In this document: one piece after another, positions 1 to 5,301 of the stretch | Numbering within the stretch: the first letter of the stretch is position 1 | Layout of the letters: each line of letters begins with the position of its first letter | NCBI GenBank assembly: GCA_030705745.1 | Contig: JAUZPT010000154.1 | Location: forward strand, 1-7,015 | Source of the DNA: Bacillota bacterium | GTDB taxonomy: Bacteria > Bacillota > Bacilli > Bacillales > Cytobacillaceae | Direction of reading: 5' to 3' | DNA length: 7,015 nt | Program-made: the position numbers and the translations under genes | Notes under the pieces: generated by a model | Told to the model about the DNA's origin: nothing | Seen by the model: the letters and a program-made list of their open reading frames with translations, nothing else | The model's database searches: none

Positions 1-53
1 AGATCCTCACGAAAGAAGGATTGGGACATCATCTTTGGGGCAATAGTAAATAA
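1..53 (+). CDS. C-terminal end of a YneQ-like hypothetical protein (partial)
   Basis: Only the last 16 codons are in the window, read from position 3 to the TAA at 51-53 (ending ILTKEGLGHHLWGNSK). From memory, the small YneQ family of bacilli ends in a similar way (an ILxxEGLxxH pattern), and yneQ lies just before yneR, pointing toward it, in Bacillus subtilis. The stop falls inside the stem of the terminator at 48-88, as expected for a gene end. The function of YneQ is unknown. Another + frame also stops nearby (TAG at 44-46), so the frame choice rests on the remembered tail pattern and on gene order; confidence is moderate at best. Confidence 0.45.
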   Translation, partial: ILTKEGLGHHLWGNSK

Positions 54-88
54 AAAGAAAAGCGGTAAAACCGCTTTTCTTTTTATTT
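48..88. terminator. Bidirectional intrinsic terminator between the yneQ-like gene and yneR
   Basis: A perfect inverted repeat pairs 48-66 with 70-88 around an AAA loop. The GC core is AGCGGT/ACCGCT and the outer stem is A/T-rich, so each strand ends in a T-rich tract. It overlaps the stop codons of both converging genes and can therefore end transcription from both sides. Confidence 0.85.
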
Positions 89-373
89 TTTATAATCAAA
101 AACTGGCTCACTGTGCTTTTTATTGAAATCGACGCTCAGGTCGTGTTGATCAAAATACCATAAATCTTTTTCTTCAATATAAAAGGTAATACCATTTTTC
201 TCTGTACCTACGCCGAGATCAACCGGCTCCTCATTTGAAACGCCTAAAGAAAATCCGCTCTGGACCGTGCTGCAGCCACCATAACGAACAAAAAAGCGCA
301 CATAATTCCCGCTAGCTAAATTCATTTCTGTTTGATACCAGTTTGCTGCTTCTTCACTAATTGTAATTTTCAT
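83..373 (-). CDS. yneR: HesB/YneR family protein (Fe-S biogenesis-type fold, single Cys)
   Basis: The product has 96 residues, matching the roughly 95-residue YneR branch of the HesB/IscA-like family. The family fold is that of A-type iron-sulfur carrier proteins, but YneR itself has no firmly known role, and cluster binding is not shown by the sequence. Visible features are the N-terminal MKITISEEAANWY segment, the RFFVRYGGCSTVQSGF core with the only cysteine at residue 34, and a C-terminal part rich in aromatic and acidic residues. The C-terminal Cys-Gly-Cys of true IscA is absent. Two adjacent ATG codons are possible starts; the inner one (371-373) is chosen because it lies 6 bases after the AAAGGAG site, while the outer one (374-376) would lie only 3 bases after it. 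It converges on the yneQ-like gene and probably has its own promoter. Confidence 0.85.
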   Translation of the reverse strand: MKITISEEAANWYQTEMNLASGNYVRFFVRYGGCSTVQSGFSLGVSNEEPVDLGVGTEKNGITFYIEEKDLWYFDQHDLSVDFNKKHSEPVFDYKK

Positions 374-445
374 CATGTGCTCCTTTCAAAACCTAGATGC
401 ATACACCTTAAAATAATAACAAGGTATTTTTTAAATTCCCATCTT

Positions 446-451
446 ATTATA
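446..451 (-). promoter_or_regulatory. Candidate -10 element for yneR
   Basis: The minus strand reads a perfect TATAAT here, about 73 bases before the yneR start. The best -35 at 17-base spacing is TCGATT (3 of 6 positions), so this is a weak candidate. The rest of 374-570 holds no gene that I can support; it is AT-rich and lies between the end of the CapA-family gene and yneR. Confidence 0.35.
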
Positions 452-570
452 AAAGAAATGCTTAAATAAATCGAGAAATGCTACCTACCAACACTCCTTC
501 AATCTATAAAAAGTGAAATTAATGGCGTACAAGTTAATTTTATACGTACCATTTGCGTTGTTAAAATCAA

Positions 571-1719
571 TCAATGAATCCATTGCTTCATAAAAGCTTG
601 TATTTCTCTATATTTCACATCAGCATGAGAAAGCCCATAAGATGCTGCTTTTTCAAGAGGAACTACTTTATAAAGTTTAAAATGCTTTTGTGTAACATAA
701 GTAGGATAAAATAAAGGGTTGGACAGCTGAATTTTATTCCCGTTTTTAGTTGTAGATTTCGTGATGTCAACAGTAGCCAAACCTCCTATATCTTTGTAAT
801 CCCTAACCTGACCGGAAAGGAAGTTGCCTAAAGAATAGACGGCCAATACCTTTCTCCCATCACGTGCGGTTATCCACTCCATGGGCTGCAAAACGTGTGG
901 ATGTGAACCAAAGATGATATCCACGCCTTCGTTTGCTAAAAAATGTGCCAATTCCTTTTGGGCTGCCGAAGGATACCGTTCGTATTCCTTACCCCAGTGG
1001 ATACTCATAATAACGACATCAGCATCAAGTCTTGCTCTACTAATCTCTTTTTTCATCAAATCTTTATTGATTATATTGACCAGGTAGCTTTTATTTGCAG
1101 GTATCCGGATGCCATTCGTTCCAAATGTATAAGCTAAAAATGCAACTTTAATGCCGTGGCTTTCAATCACTCTTAATGTGTTTCGATCTTTTTCACTCGT
1201 AAAACTTCCCACATGCTTTAAGCCGATTTTGTCTAAATAGTTGGATTGCGACTGAATTCCGCGTTCTCCTTTATCATAGGAGTGATTATTTGCGGTCGAC
1301 ACGATATCGACTCCAGAATCCATGACCGCATCAGCAACTTCCTGCGGGCTATTGAATTCCGGGTATCCTGAAATGCCCAATGCTTTTCCACCCAGTATAC
1401 TTTCTTGATTTGCAGTTACAAGTGCGGGTTTTTGAAGCATCCCCTTTACATTTTGGAAAATAGGGTGAAAATCGTAGCTGTTGCCTCGTTTTGCATCATT
1501 GTATATCCAGTCATGAATAAGCACATCCCCGATCGCACCAACAGTAATTTTTTCTGTTATTTCTTTCCCTGGCAACTTAATAGAACTAGTAGGGAGGTTG
1601 GTTGAAGCATATACTTTTGAATTTTCAAATGCACTTTGGTATTGTTGTATAATCAGCAGTACAGTAATAATTAAACAAGAACCTACAAACAGTGAGAAAT
1701 AAAAGGGTTTATTTTTCAT
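571..1719 (-). CDS. CapA-family (PgsA/YwtB-like) membrane-anchored metallophosphatase-fold protein
   Basis: The product has 382 residues, the usual size for Bacillus CapA/PgsA-type proteins, which take part in capsule or poly-gamma-glutamate export or synthesis. Residues 6-25 form one hydrophobic segment after a KNK start, so the protein is probably anchored with the catalytic domain outside. Family motifs run in order: GDVLIHD (64-70), ANQES (103-107, NxE-type), ANNHSYDKG (143-151), HWGKEY (241-246), GSHPH (271-275) and SLGNF (296-300). These His/Asp/Asn residues are the likely metal site of the calcineurin-like fold. The ATG at 1717-1719 is chosen because AGGAG lies 6 bases before it; an in-frame TTG at 1723-1725 directly abuts AGGAG and is unlikely. 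No capB/capC partners are present, so a poly-glutamate role cannot be assumed; a stand-alone enzyme acting on a cell-surface polymer is equally possible. Confidence 0.9.
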   Translation of the reverse strand: MKNKPFYFSLFVGSCLIITVLLIIQQYQSAFENSKVYASTNLPTSSIKLPGKEITEKITVGAIGDVLIHDWIYNDAKRGNSYDFHPIFQNVKGMLQKPALVTANQESILGGKALGISGYPEFNSPQEVADAVMDSGVDIVSTANNHSYDKGERGIQSQSNYLDKIGLKHVGSFTSEKDRNTLRVIESHGIKVAFLAYTFGTNGIRIPANKSYLVNIINKDLMKKEISRARLDADVVIMSIHWGKEYERYPSAAQKELAHFLANEGVDIIFGSHPHVLQPMEWITARDGRKVLAVYSLGNFLSGQVRDYKDIGGLATVDITKSTTKNGNKIQLSNPLFYPTYVTQKHFKLYKVVPLEKAASYGLSHADVKYREIQAFMKQWIH

Positions 1720-1766
1720 AGGCAACTCCTAGAATAAATGGTTTTTTAGATGATTGCTATATTTTA

Positions 1767-1772
1767 ATTATA
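1767..1772 (-). promoter_or_regulatory. Candidate -10 element for the CapA-family gene
   Basis: The minus strand reads TATAAT, 47 bases before the chosen ATG. No convincing -35 hexamer is seen at 16-18 bases. It overlaps the region used by the divergent HesB-like gene, so the two promoters may interfere with one another. Confidence 0.35.
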
Positions 1773-1785
1773 GTGTAAGATTCTT

Positions 1786-1794
1786 TGCTATAGT
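1786..1794 (+). promoter_or_regulatory. Candidate extended -10 promoter for the HesB-like selenoprotein gene
   Basis: TGC-TATAGT is an extended -10 element (TGn plus 5 of 6 consensus bases). Extended -10 promoters can work with a poor -35, and none is clear here. The start of transcription would fall near 1800, giving a leader of about 25 bases with the AAGGAG ribosome site at 1810-1815. Confidence 0.4.
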
Positions 1795-1825
1795 GAGAAA
1801 AATGTTTATAAGGAGAGTGATGCAT

Positions 1826-2116
1826 ATGTTTAAATTGACTGAGAGTGCATTCAATAAGTTACATGTGGCCTTGGAAAAGGAGAAAAAAGATCCAAATGAA
1901 GTATTATTCATTCGATTGACGATGGGTATTGGCTGAGGGGGACCAAAGTTAAATCTGTCTCTGGAAGAGCAGATACTGCAAGAAGATCAGCTTTATGAGT
2001 TCGAGGATTTAAAAATTCTTATTCATAAGCATGACAATGTTTATTTTGACCATACGAAGCTTGATTTTGTTTACGATGTATTCGGAAAAGGCAAATTTCA
2101 AGTATTAAAAATGTGA
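1826..2116 (+). CDS. HesB/IscA-like selenoprotein, Sec encoded by in-frame TGA at 1934-1936
   Basis: Read with TGA as selenocysteine, the product has 96 residues with Sec at position 37, in the sequence LTMGIG-U-GGPKLNLSLEE. The family has a conserved Cys in GxGCGGxxL at this place, so the TGA stands exactly on the key ligand residue. Downstream codons stay open for 59 residues and keep family character (an acidic stretch, ILIH near 64-67, LDFVYD near 79-84, a hydrophobic end) up to a TGA stop at 2114-2116. A SECIS-type hairpin follows the Sec codon. A-type HesB/IscA proteins carry iron or Fe-S clusters; HesB-like members are among known prokaryotic selenoproteins, but their function is unsettled. 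The C-terminal Cys pair of IscA is missing (GKGKF), and the protein has no other Cys, leaving Sec37 as the only such residue. ATG 1826 is 10 bases after AAGGAG; ATG 1820 (4 bases) would add two residues. A standard annotation would stop at residue 36. The alternative is a nonsense-mutated pseudogene. Confidence 0.85.
1953..1974 (+). promoter_or_regulatory. Bacterial SECIS element (selenocysteine insertion hairpin)
   Basis: The RNA folds as AUCUG paired with CAGAU (1953-1957 with 1970-1974), a single bulged U at 1958, then CUCU paired with AGAG (1959-1962 with 1966-1969), closed by a GGA loop (1963-1965). It lies inside the coding frame, with 26 bases between the Sec TGA and the loop. Known bacterial SECIS elements, such as that of E. 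coli fdhF, have a bulged U in the 5' side of the upper stem and a G at the start of a small loop, recognised by SelB about this far from the UGA. All of these features are seen here. Confidence 0.82.
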
Positions 2117-2156
2117 AAGCGGTCTATCCTATCGGGATGACCGCTTCCTTATTTAT
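2117..2156. terminator. Bidirectional terminator between the HesB-like selenoprotein gene and the 61-residue orphan
   Basis: AAGCGGTC (2117-2124) pairs with GACCGCTT (2139-2146), and the stem continues with ATCC/GGAT after one unpaired T, closing on a TATCG loop. A T-rich tail follows on the + strand. On the minus strand the stem is also followed by T-rich sequence, so it can serve both converging genes. Its start directly at the TGA stop of the selenoprotein frame supports 2116 as the true end of that gene. Confidence 0.8.
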
Positions 2157-2161
2157 TTCAC

Positions 2162-2347
2162 CTATTCAGTATCTGGTATTTGCTCAATGAAAAGTATCAA
2201 ATCCTCAAAATTGTTAATCACACGGATTGGCTCACCTATGCAGCTCAATCCATGTGAATATGGGTAAATTTCGATATTTAGTTCATTACCTGACTGTACT
2301 TCTGCAGTGGAAGCTGAGTAAACGAATGCGTAATCTTCATGTTTCAT
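2162..2347 (-). CDS. Hypothetical 61-residue protein, family not recognised
   Basis: The product is a small acidic protein of 61 residues with a single cysteine at position 36 in SHGLSCIGEP and a hydrophobic-acidic C-terminal segment (FEDLILFIEQIP). There is no signal peptide and no membrane segment. The start at 2345-2347 is well supported: AAAGGAG lies 8 bases before it. A TTG six codons upstream is in frame but overlaps the ribosome site. Good translation signals, a terminator just past the stop and an intact frame argue that it is a real gene. It converges on the HesB-like selenoprotein gene, which gives a location but no proof of a shared role. I can offer no function. Confidence 0.65.
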   Translation of the reverse strand: MKHEDYAFVYSASTAEVQSGNELNIEIYPYSHGLSCIGEPIRVINNFEDLILFIEQIPDTE

Positions 2348-2462
2348 AACTGATGCTCCTTTCAACTAAACATCTTTACAATAATTTTACAAAATAGAAT
2401 AGATAAATGGTGTTGTAATATATGAAGGTTTAGTGAAAGGAACCATTTTTTTACTTTGGAGA

Positions 2463-2504
2463 AAATAAAAAAAGCTAAAAGGAATTGGAGAATCCCTTTA
2501 TAGC
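2463..2504 (-). terminator. Intrinsic terminator of plsY
   Basis: On the minus strand GCTA, one bulged T, then AAAGGGATT pairs with AATTCCTTT followed by TAGC, around a CTCC loop. A run of seven T and then ATTTT follows. The stem begins inside the last codons of plsY and covers its stop. It separates plsY from the 61-residue gene further along the same strand. Between this site and the small gene (2348-2462) I see no gene and no clear promoter. Confidence 0.85.
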
Positions 2505-3085
2505 CATTTAATTTTAGGTTCTGTTTTATTTATTATCCGTTTAATATTTGCACGGTGCCTATATATGACGAAAAAAGTCATAAGCGAAACTACGATGATA
2601 AGCGGAAGGTCTTTATTGATGAAGACTGCGAAAATAATAGCAGATATACCCGCAAGCATCGAAGAAAGTGAAACATACTTTGTTATGTATAAGCAGAGGA
2701 AAAAAATAATAAGCATGGTTATAAACAAATACGGTGCGCAAAAAAGTAAAACACCGCCTGATGTTGCCACAGCCTTGCCGCCTCTGAAACCAGCAAAGAG
2801 AGGATACATATGGCCGACGACCGCAAAAACCCCCGCAATCAGTGGATTGATATTCGAATGAAACAACACAGGTAGTGATGCGGCAAGCGTTCCTTTTAGT
2901 ATATCTGCAATCGAAACAGCTAATCCAGCTTTTACTCCGAGTGTCCTGAACGTATTCGTTCCTCCAAGATTGCCGCTTCCATGCTCTCGAATATCGGTTT
3001 TATAAAACGTCTTTCCGATAATAAGTCCTGATGGAATCGAACCAAGCAAATAAGCAAGGACGAAGATGATAATTATTGTTGCCAT
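2498..3085 (-). CDS. plsY: Glycerol-3-phosphate acyltransferase PlsY
   Basis: PlsY moves an acyl group from acyl-phosphate to the 1-position of glycerol-3-phosphate, giving lysophosphatidic acid, the first membrane step of phospholipid synthesis in most bacteria; it works with PlsX and PlsC. The 195-residue length matches the family (193 in B. subtilis, as I recall). It is a multi-pass membrane protein. The three conserved cytoplasmic motifs are present: GSIPSG (15-20) leading into [16 protein letters not shown] (35-50), the ADILKG segment (60-65), and [13 protein letters not shown] (99-111). The ATG lies 8 bases after AAAGGAG. It is divergent from the ChrA gene and ends in its own terminator, so it is probably transcribed alone. 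In B. subtilis the same gene (yneS) sits on this strand between yneR and yneT. Confidence 0.96.
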   Translation of the reverse strand: MATIIIIFVLAYLLGSIPSGLIIGKTFYKTDIREHGSGNLGGTNTFRTLGVKAGLAVSIADILKGTLAASLPVLFHSNINPLIAGVFAVVGHMYPLFAGFRGGKAVATSGGVLLFCAPYLFITMLIIFFLCLYITKYVSLSSMLAGISAIIFAVFINKDLPLIIVVSLMTFFVIYRHRANIKRIINKTEPKIKWL

Positions 3086-3120
3086 GAAAATTTCTCCTTT
3101 TTAAATATTCCAGTTCTTTT

Positions 3121-3129
3121 ATTGTATCA
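3121..3129 (-). promoter_or_regulatory. Candidate extended -10 promoter for plsY
   Basis: The minus strand reads TGA-TACAAT, an extended -10 element with 5 of 6 consensus bases, 35 bases before the plsY ATG. No good -35 hexamer is seen at normal spacing. Confidence 0.4.
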
Positions 3130-3204
3130 TGTAATTGTGAAAACGCCATCCTTCTCTTAGCAGATTCCTTTGATGATTTCCTATAGTATTCATCACTTTC
3201 ATTC

Positions 3205-3213
3205 TGTTAAAAT
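3205..3213 (+). promoter_or_regulatory. Candidate extended -10 promoter for the ChrA gene
   Basis: TGT-TAAAAT is an extended -10 element about 30 bases before the chosen TTG start. The -35 region is poor. If used, transcription begins near 3220, downstream of the ATG at 3170 that the longest open frame would suggest, which supports the shorter gene model. Confidence 0.38.
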
Positions 3214-3244
3214 AAAACTTGAAAAAAGAAAAGGGGGATTTTCT

Positions 3245-4438
3245 TTGCCAGACCGCGGGTTAAAAAATACAAGTATACATAGATTAATGGAAATATTTTT
3301 GGTTTCGCTAAAGCTCGGGCTTACATCGTTTGGCGGCCCTACAGCACATTTAGGTTATTTTCACAATGAATATGTAAAAAAGAAAAAATGGATCGATGAA
3401 ACCACGTATGGAGATTTGGTTGCTTTATGCCAATTTTTGCCCGGTCCTGCGAGCAGCCAGGTTGGTATGGGAATAGGGATGATGCGTGCAGGCATTTTTG
3501 GTGGAATTTTATCTTTTCTTGGATTTACACTTCCCTCTATTTTATTGTTGTCTGCTTTCGCTTTATATATAAAAGATAAAAATATAGTAAATCAGGGATG
3601 GGTGTCAGGCTTAAAAATCGTTGCTGTAATCATCGTCTTCCAAGCAGTAATGGATATGGCCAAAAAGCTGGCTAATGGAAAGAAAAAAGGGAGTATTGCG
3701 ATATTATCTGCTGCTACAATCTTCCTGTGGAGTTCCAACGGAATGCAGCTCATTATCATAACTCTGGCGGGAATTGCAGGGTTTATATTTTTGAAAGAAG
3801 AAAAAGATCCTGATCAGAAAAGATTTCATATTCCCATTTCAAAGCGAACTGCCATGGGAGCTTTCATTCTTTTTTTGCTACTTCTATTTCTTCCTAATTT
3901 AGCGTTATTTATCAATAACTCAGAGTTAGAATTATTCGGTAAATTTTTTAGAGCGGGTTCGCTAGTTTTTGGAGGAGGACATGTGGTGCTTCCTCTACTT
4001 GAAAAAATAGTGGTTCCACAAGGATTAATAAGCAAGGAGGCGTTCCTTGCTGGGTACGGAGCCGCGCAGGCAGTACCAGGCCCTCTTTTTACCTTTTCTT
4101 CCTATTTAGGAGCTGTAATCGGTGGATGGAAACAAGTCATTTGGTGCACCCTTGCGATATTTCTTCCAGCTTTTTTATTAGTTGTTTCTGCGCTGCCATT
4201 CTGGGATTATTTACGACATAAAGCAGGGATTCAGGGAGTGTTACTAGGTGTTAATGCATCGGTTGTCGGAATTTTGCTTGCAGCGCTCTATGATCCACTC
4301 TTTGTGAATTCGATTACTAGTGGAAAAAATTTTGCTCTTGGAGCATTTCTTTATGGGCTCTTGGCAATCTGGAAGCTTCCTCCTTGGATGATAGTAATCC
4401 TGGGAGCAGTTGGTGGGCAGGTTCTTTTGCGTAATTAA
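3245..4438 (+). CDS. chrA: ChrA-family chromate transporter (two-domain, long form)
   Basis: CHR-family proteins export chromate from the cytoplasm; some members may move other anions such as sulfate, and the sequence does not decide this. The product has 397 residues, normal for the long two-domain form. The N-terminal domain shows GLTSFGGP (25-32) and CQFLPGPASSQ (62-72). The C-terminal domain repeats the pattern with FRAGSLVFGGGHVVLPLL (235-252) and AQAVPGPLFTFSSYLGA (274-290). Many hydrophobic spans lie between, with a charged loop near 184-201. The TTG at 3245-3247 is taken as the start because AAGGGGG lies 7 bases before it and the family usually begins shortly before this IFLVSLKLG segment. 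An in-frame ATG at 3170 would add 25 residues without a clear ribosome site. The gene sits between plsY and yneT, which I recall as neighbours in B. subtilis, so it looks like an insertion. No chromate reductase or chrB-type regulator is in view. Confidence 0.93.
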   Translation: MPDRGLKNTSIHRLMEIFLVSLKLGLTSFGGPTAHLGYFHNEYVKKKKWIDETTYGDLVALCQFLPGPASSQVGMGIGMMRAGIFGGILSFLGFTLPSILLLSAFALYIKDKNIVNQGWVSGLKIVAVIIVFQAVMDMAKKLANGKKKGSIAILSAATIFLWSSNGMQLIIITLAGIAGFIFLKEEKDPDQKRFHIPISKRTAMGAFILFLLLLFLPNLALFINNSELELFGKFFRAGSLVFGGGHVVLPLLEKIVVPQGLISKEAFLAGYGAAQAVPGPLFTFSSYLGAVIGGWKQVIWCTLAIFLPAFLLVVSALPFWDYLRHKAGIQGVLLGVNASVVGILLAALYDPLFVNSITSGKNFALGAFLYGLLAIWKLPPWMIVILGAVGGQVLLRN

Positions 4439-4468
4439 TAAAAAAATTAAATTGATTTATATATGAAT

Positions 4469-4504
4469 AAAACCAAAGTCCTTCTAAGTGGCTTTGGTTT
4501 TTTC
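4469..4504 (+). terminator. Intrinsic terminator of the ChrA gene
   Basis: AAAACCAAAG (4469-4478) pairs with CTTTGGTTTT (4492-4501), with possible inner CC/GG pairing, and the stem runs into a T tract. It lies about 30 bases after the TAA stop and separates the ChrA gene from yneT. Confidence 0.85.
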
Positions 4505-4534
4505 TATTTGCAATTTTATTAATTTAGTAAAAGA

Positions 4535-4564
4535 TTGTGAAAAAGTGTAAAAATCATGTAAAAT
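4535..4564 (+). promoter_or_regulatory. Candidate housekeeping promoter for yneT
   Basis: TTGTGA (4535-4540, 4 of 6) and TAAAAT (4559-4564, 5 of 6) are separated by 18 bases. Transcription would begin near 4571, giving a leader of about 40 bases. Confidence 0.5.
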
Positions 4565-4609
4565 AAGGAAGCACTAAATTACTTAAATCCTGGCATTGGA
4601 GGATCCGAA

Positions 4610-5023
4610 ATGACAATTGTAAATCCCTCAAGGGAAGAGTTGGGTTCCCTGTTAAAAAAATCAAAACGAATCGCAGTTGTGGGCCTAAGCGATAATCCTG
4701 AGCGTACTTCCTACATGGTATCTGAGGCAATGCAAAATGCTGGATATGAGATAATTCCTGTCAATCCTACGATCAAGGAAGCATTGGGCGTAAAAGCGGT
4801 CTCATCACTAAAGGAAATAAAAGGCCATATTGATATCGTCAATGTATTCCGTCGTTCTGAGCATTTAATGGATGTGGCCAAAGAGTTCATTGAAATTGAT
4901 GCCGACATTTTTTGGGCGCAACTCGGTGTTATGAATGAAGATGCGTATACATTTTTAAAAAATAAAGGATTTACAGTCGTTATGGATCGATGCATCAAAG
5001 TGGAACACGCATTAACAAAATAA
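4610..5023 (+). CDS. yneT: CoA-binding domain protein YneT (YccU family)
   Basis: The product has 137 residues, made up of a single Rossmann-like CoA-binding domain related to the N-terminal part of succinyl-CoA synthetase alpha. Visible family features are RIAVVGLSDNPERTSYMV (20-37, the nucleotide-binding strand and loop), EIIPVNP (47-53), DIVNVFRR (75-82), IFWAQLGV (100-107) and VVMDRCIKVEH (123-133). The precise role is unknown; binding of CoA is inferred from the family. The ATG lies 7 bases after GGAGG. It has its own promoter candidate and a terminator after the stop, so it seems to be transcribed alone. In B. subtilis yneT also lies just before parE on the same strand. Confidence 0.93.
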   Translation: MTIVNPSREELGSLLKKSKRIAVVGLSDNPERTSYMVSEAMQNAGYEIIPVNPTIKEALGVKAVSSLKEIKGHIDIVNVFRRSEHLMDVAKEFIEIDADIFWAQLGVMNEDAYTFLKNKGFTVVMDRCIKVEHALTK

Positions 5024-5033
5024 TTCATCATTC

Positions 5034-5065
5034 CGGCATGAGGACACCATTTCATGCCGATTTTT
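5034..5065 (+). terminator. Intrinsic terminator of yneT
   Basis: CGGCATGA (5034-5041) pairs perfectly with TCATGCCG (5052-5059) around a 10-base loop, followed by ATTTTTG. It begins 10 bases after the yneT stop and separates it from parE. Confidence 0.85.
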
Positions 5066-5159
5066 GTTGTTTACAGAAGAATCAACAAGTATGATGTGTA
5101 TAAGCCTATTTATTCGTTTTTTTAATATTACAATTTTATGTGGTTTTTACATAACGCAT

Positions 5160-5187
5160 TTGCCAAATTCAAATAAATCGATACAAT
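5160..5187 (+). promoter_or_regulatory. Candidate upstream promoter of parE
   Basis: TTGCCA (5160-5165, 5 of 6) and TACAAT (5182-5187, 5 of 6) are separated by 16 bases. Transcription would start near 5194, leaving a leader of about 170 bases before the GTG. This is the best two-hexamer promoter in the window. Confidence 0.55.
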
Positions 5188-5210
5188 ATTACATAGACGC
5201 TACATAAACA

Positions 5211-5219
5211 TGTGATAAT
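5211..5219 (+). promoter_or_regulatory. Candidate second, extended -10 promoter of parE
   Basis: TGT-GATAAT is an extended -10 element (5 of 6). Its start point would be near 5226, just ahead of the LexA-type box at 5230-5243, so a bound repressor would sit over the first transcribed bases. Confidence 0.4.
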
Positions 5220-5229
5220 ATAGGCATAG

Positions 5230-5243
5230 AGAACATTCGTTCC
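5230..5243 (+). promoter_or_regulatory. LexA (DinR) operator candidate before parE
   Basis: AGAACATTCGTTCC contains the symmetric GAAC-N4-GTTC core and fits 12 of 14 positions of the Bacillus consensus CGAACRNRYGTTYC. It lies just downstream of both candidate promoters, a normal place for a repressor site. I recall parE being listed in the B. subtilis LexA regulon, which would fit, but this is from memory. Confidence 0.62.
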
Positions 5244-5301
5244 TTAAAAGAATTTCATGCAAAATTAAAGGAAACTGATTTTACCGAAACGAATATATAA
5301 A

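Noticed and set aside
378..389. TGCTCCTTTCAA shared with 2354-2365 before two small minus-strand genes
   Set aside because: It is mostly the ribosome-binding site itself, so the match does not imply a repeat or shared regulation.
521..553. Inverted repeat AATG-GTAC / GTAC-CATT after the CapA-family gene as its terminator
   Set aside because: The stem has a 2-base bulge, a 15-base loop and no T run on the minus strand, so I do not call a terminator for that gene.
1675..1677. Cys15 of the CapA-family protein as a lipoprotein attachment site
   Set aside because: The residues before it (VGS) do not fit a lipobox well and the hydrophobic stretch continues for 10 residues past the Cys; a plain membrane anchor fits better.
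1754..1825. Upstream extension of the HesB-like frame to the ATG at 1754
   Set aside because: It has no ribosome site, covers the candidate promoters, and adds residues not typical of the family; AAGGAG at 1810-1815 points to 1820 or 1826.
1826..1936. A 36-residue protein ending at the TGA, or a nonsense-mutated pseudogene
   Set aside because: The TGA stands exactly on the conserved Cys position, the rest of the frame is intact to a terminator, and a SECIS-type hairpin follows. Decay would not be expected to give all three.
1934..1936. TGA read as tryptophan (alternative genetic code)
   Set aside because: TGA ends the CapA-family gene and this same gene normally, Trp residues in the window use TGG, and the family has Cys, not Trp, at this site.
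2405..2448. Inverted repeat AAATGGT/ACCATTT followed by a T run
   Set aside because: The loop is 30 bases and the stem only 7 pairs, with no gene end before it on the + strand. It may be chance in AT-rich DNA.
3170..3244. ATG at 3170 as the start of the ChrA gene
   Set aside because: It has no clear ribosome site and lies before the candidate promoter; the TTG at 3245 has AAGGGGG at ideal spacing and fits the family length.
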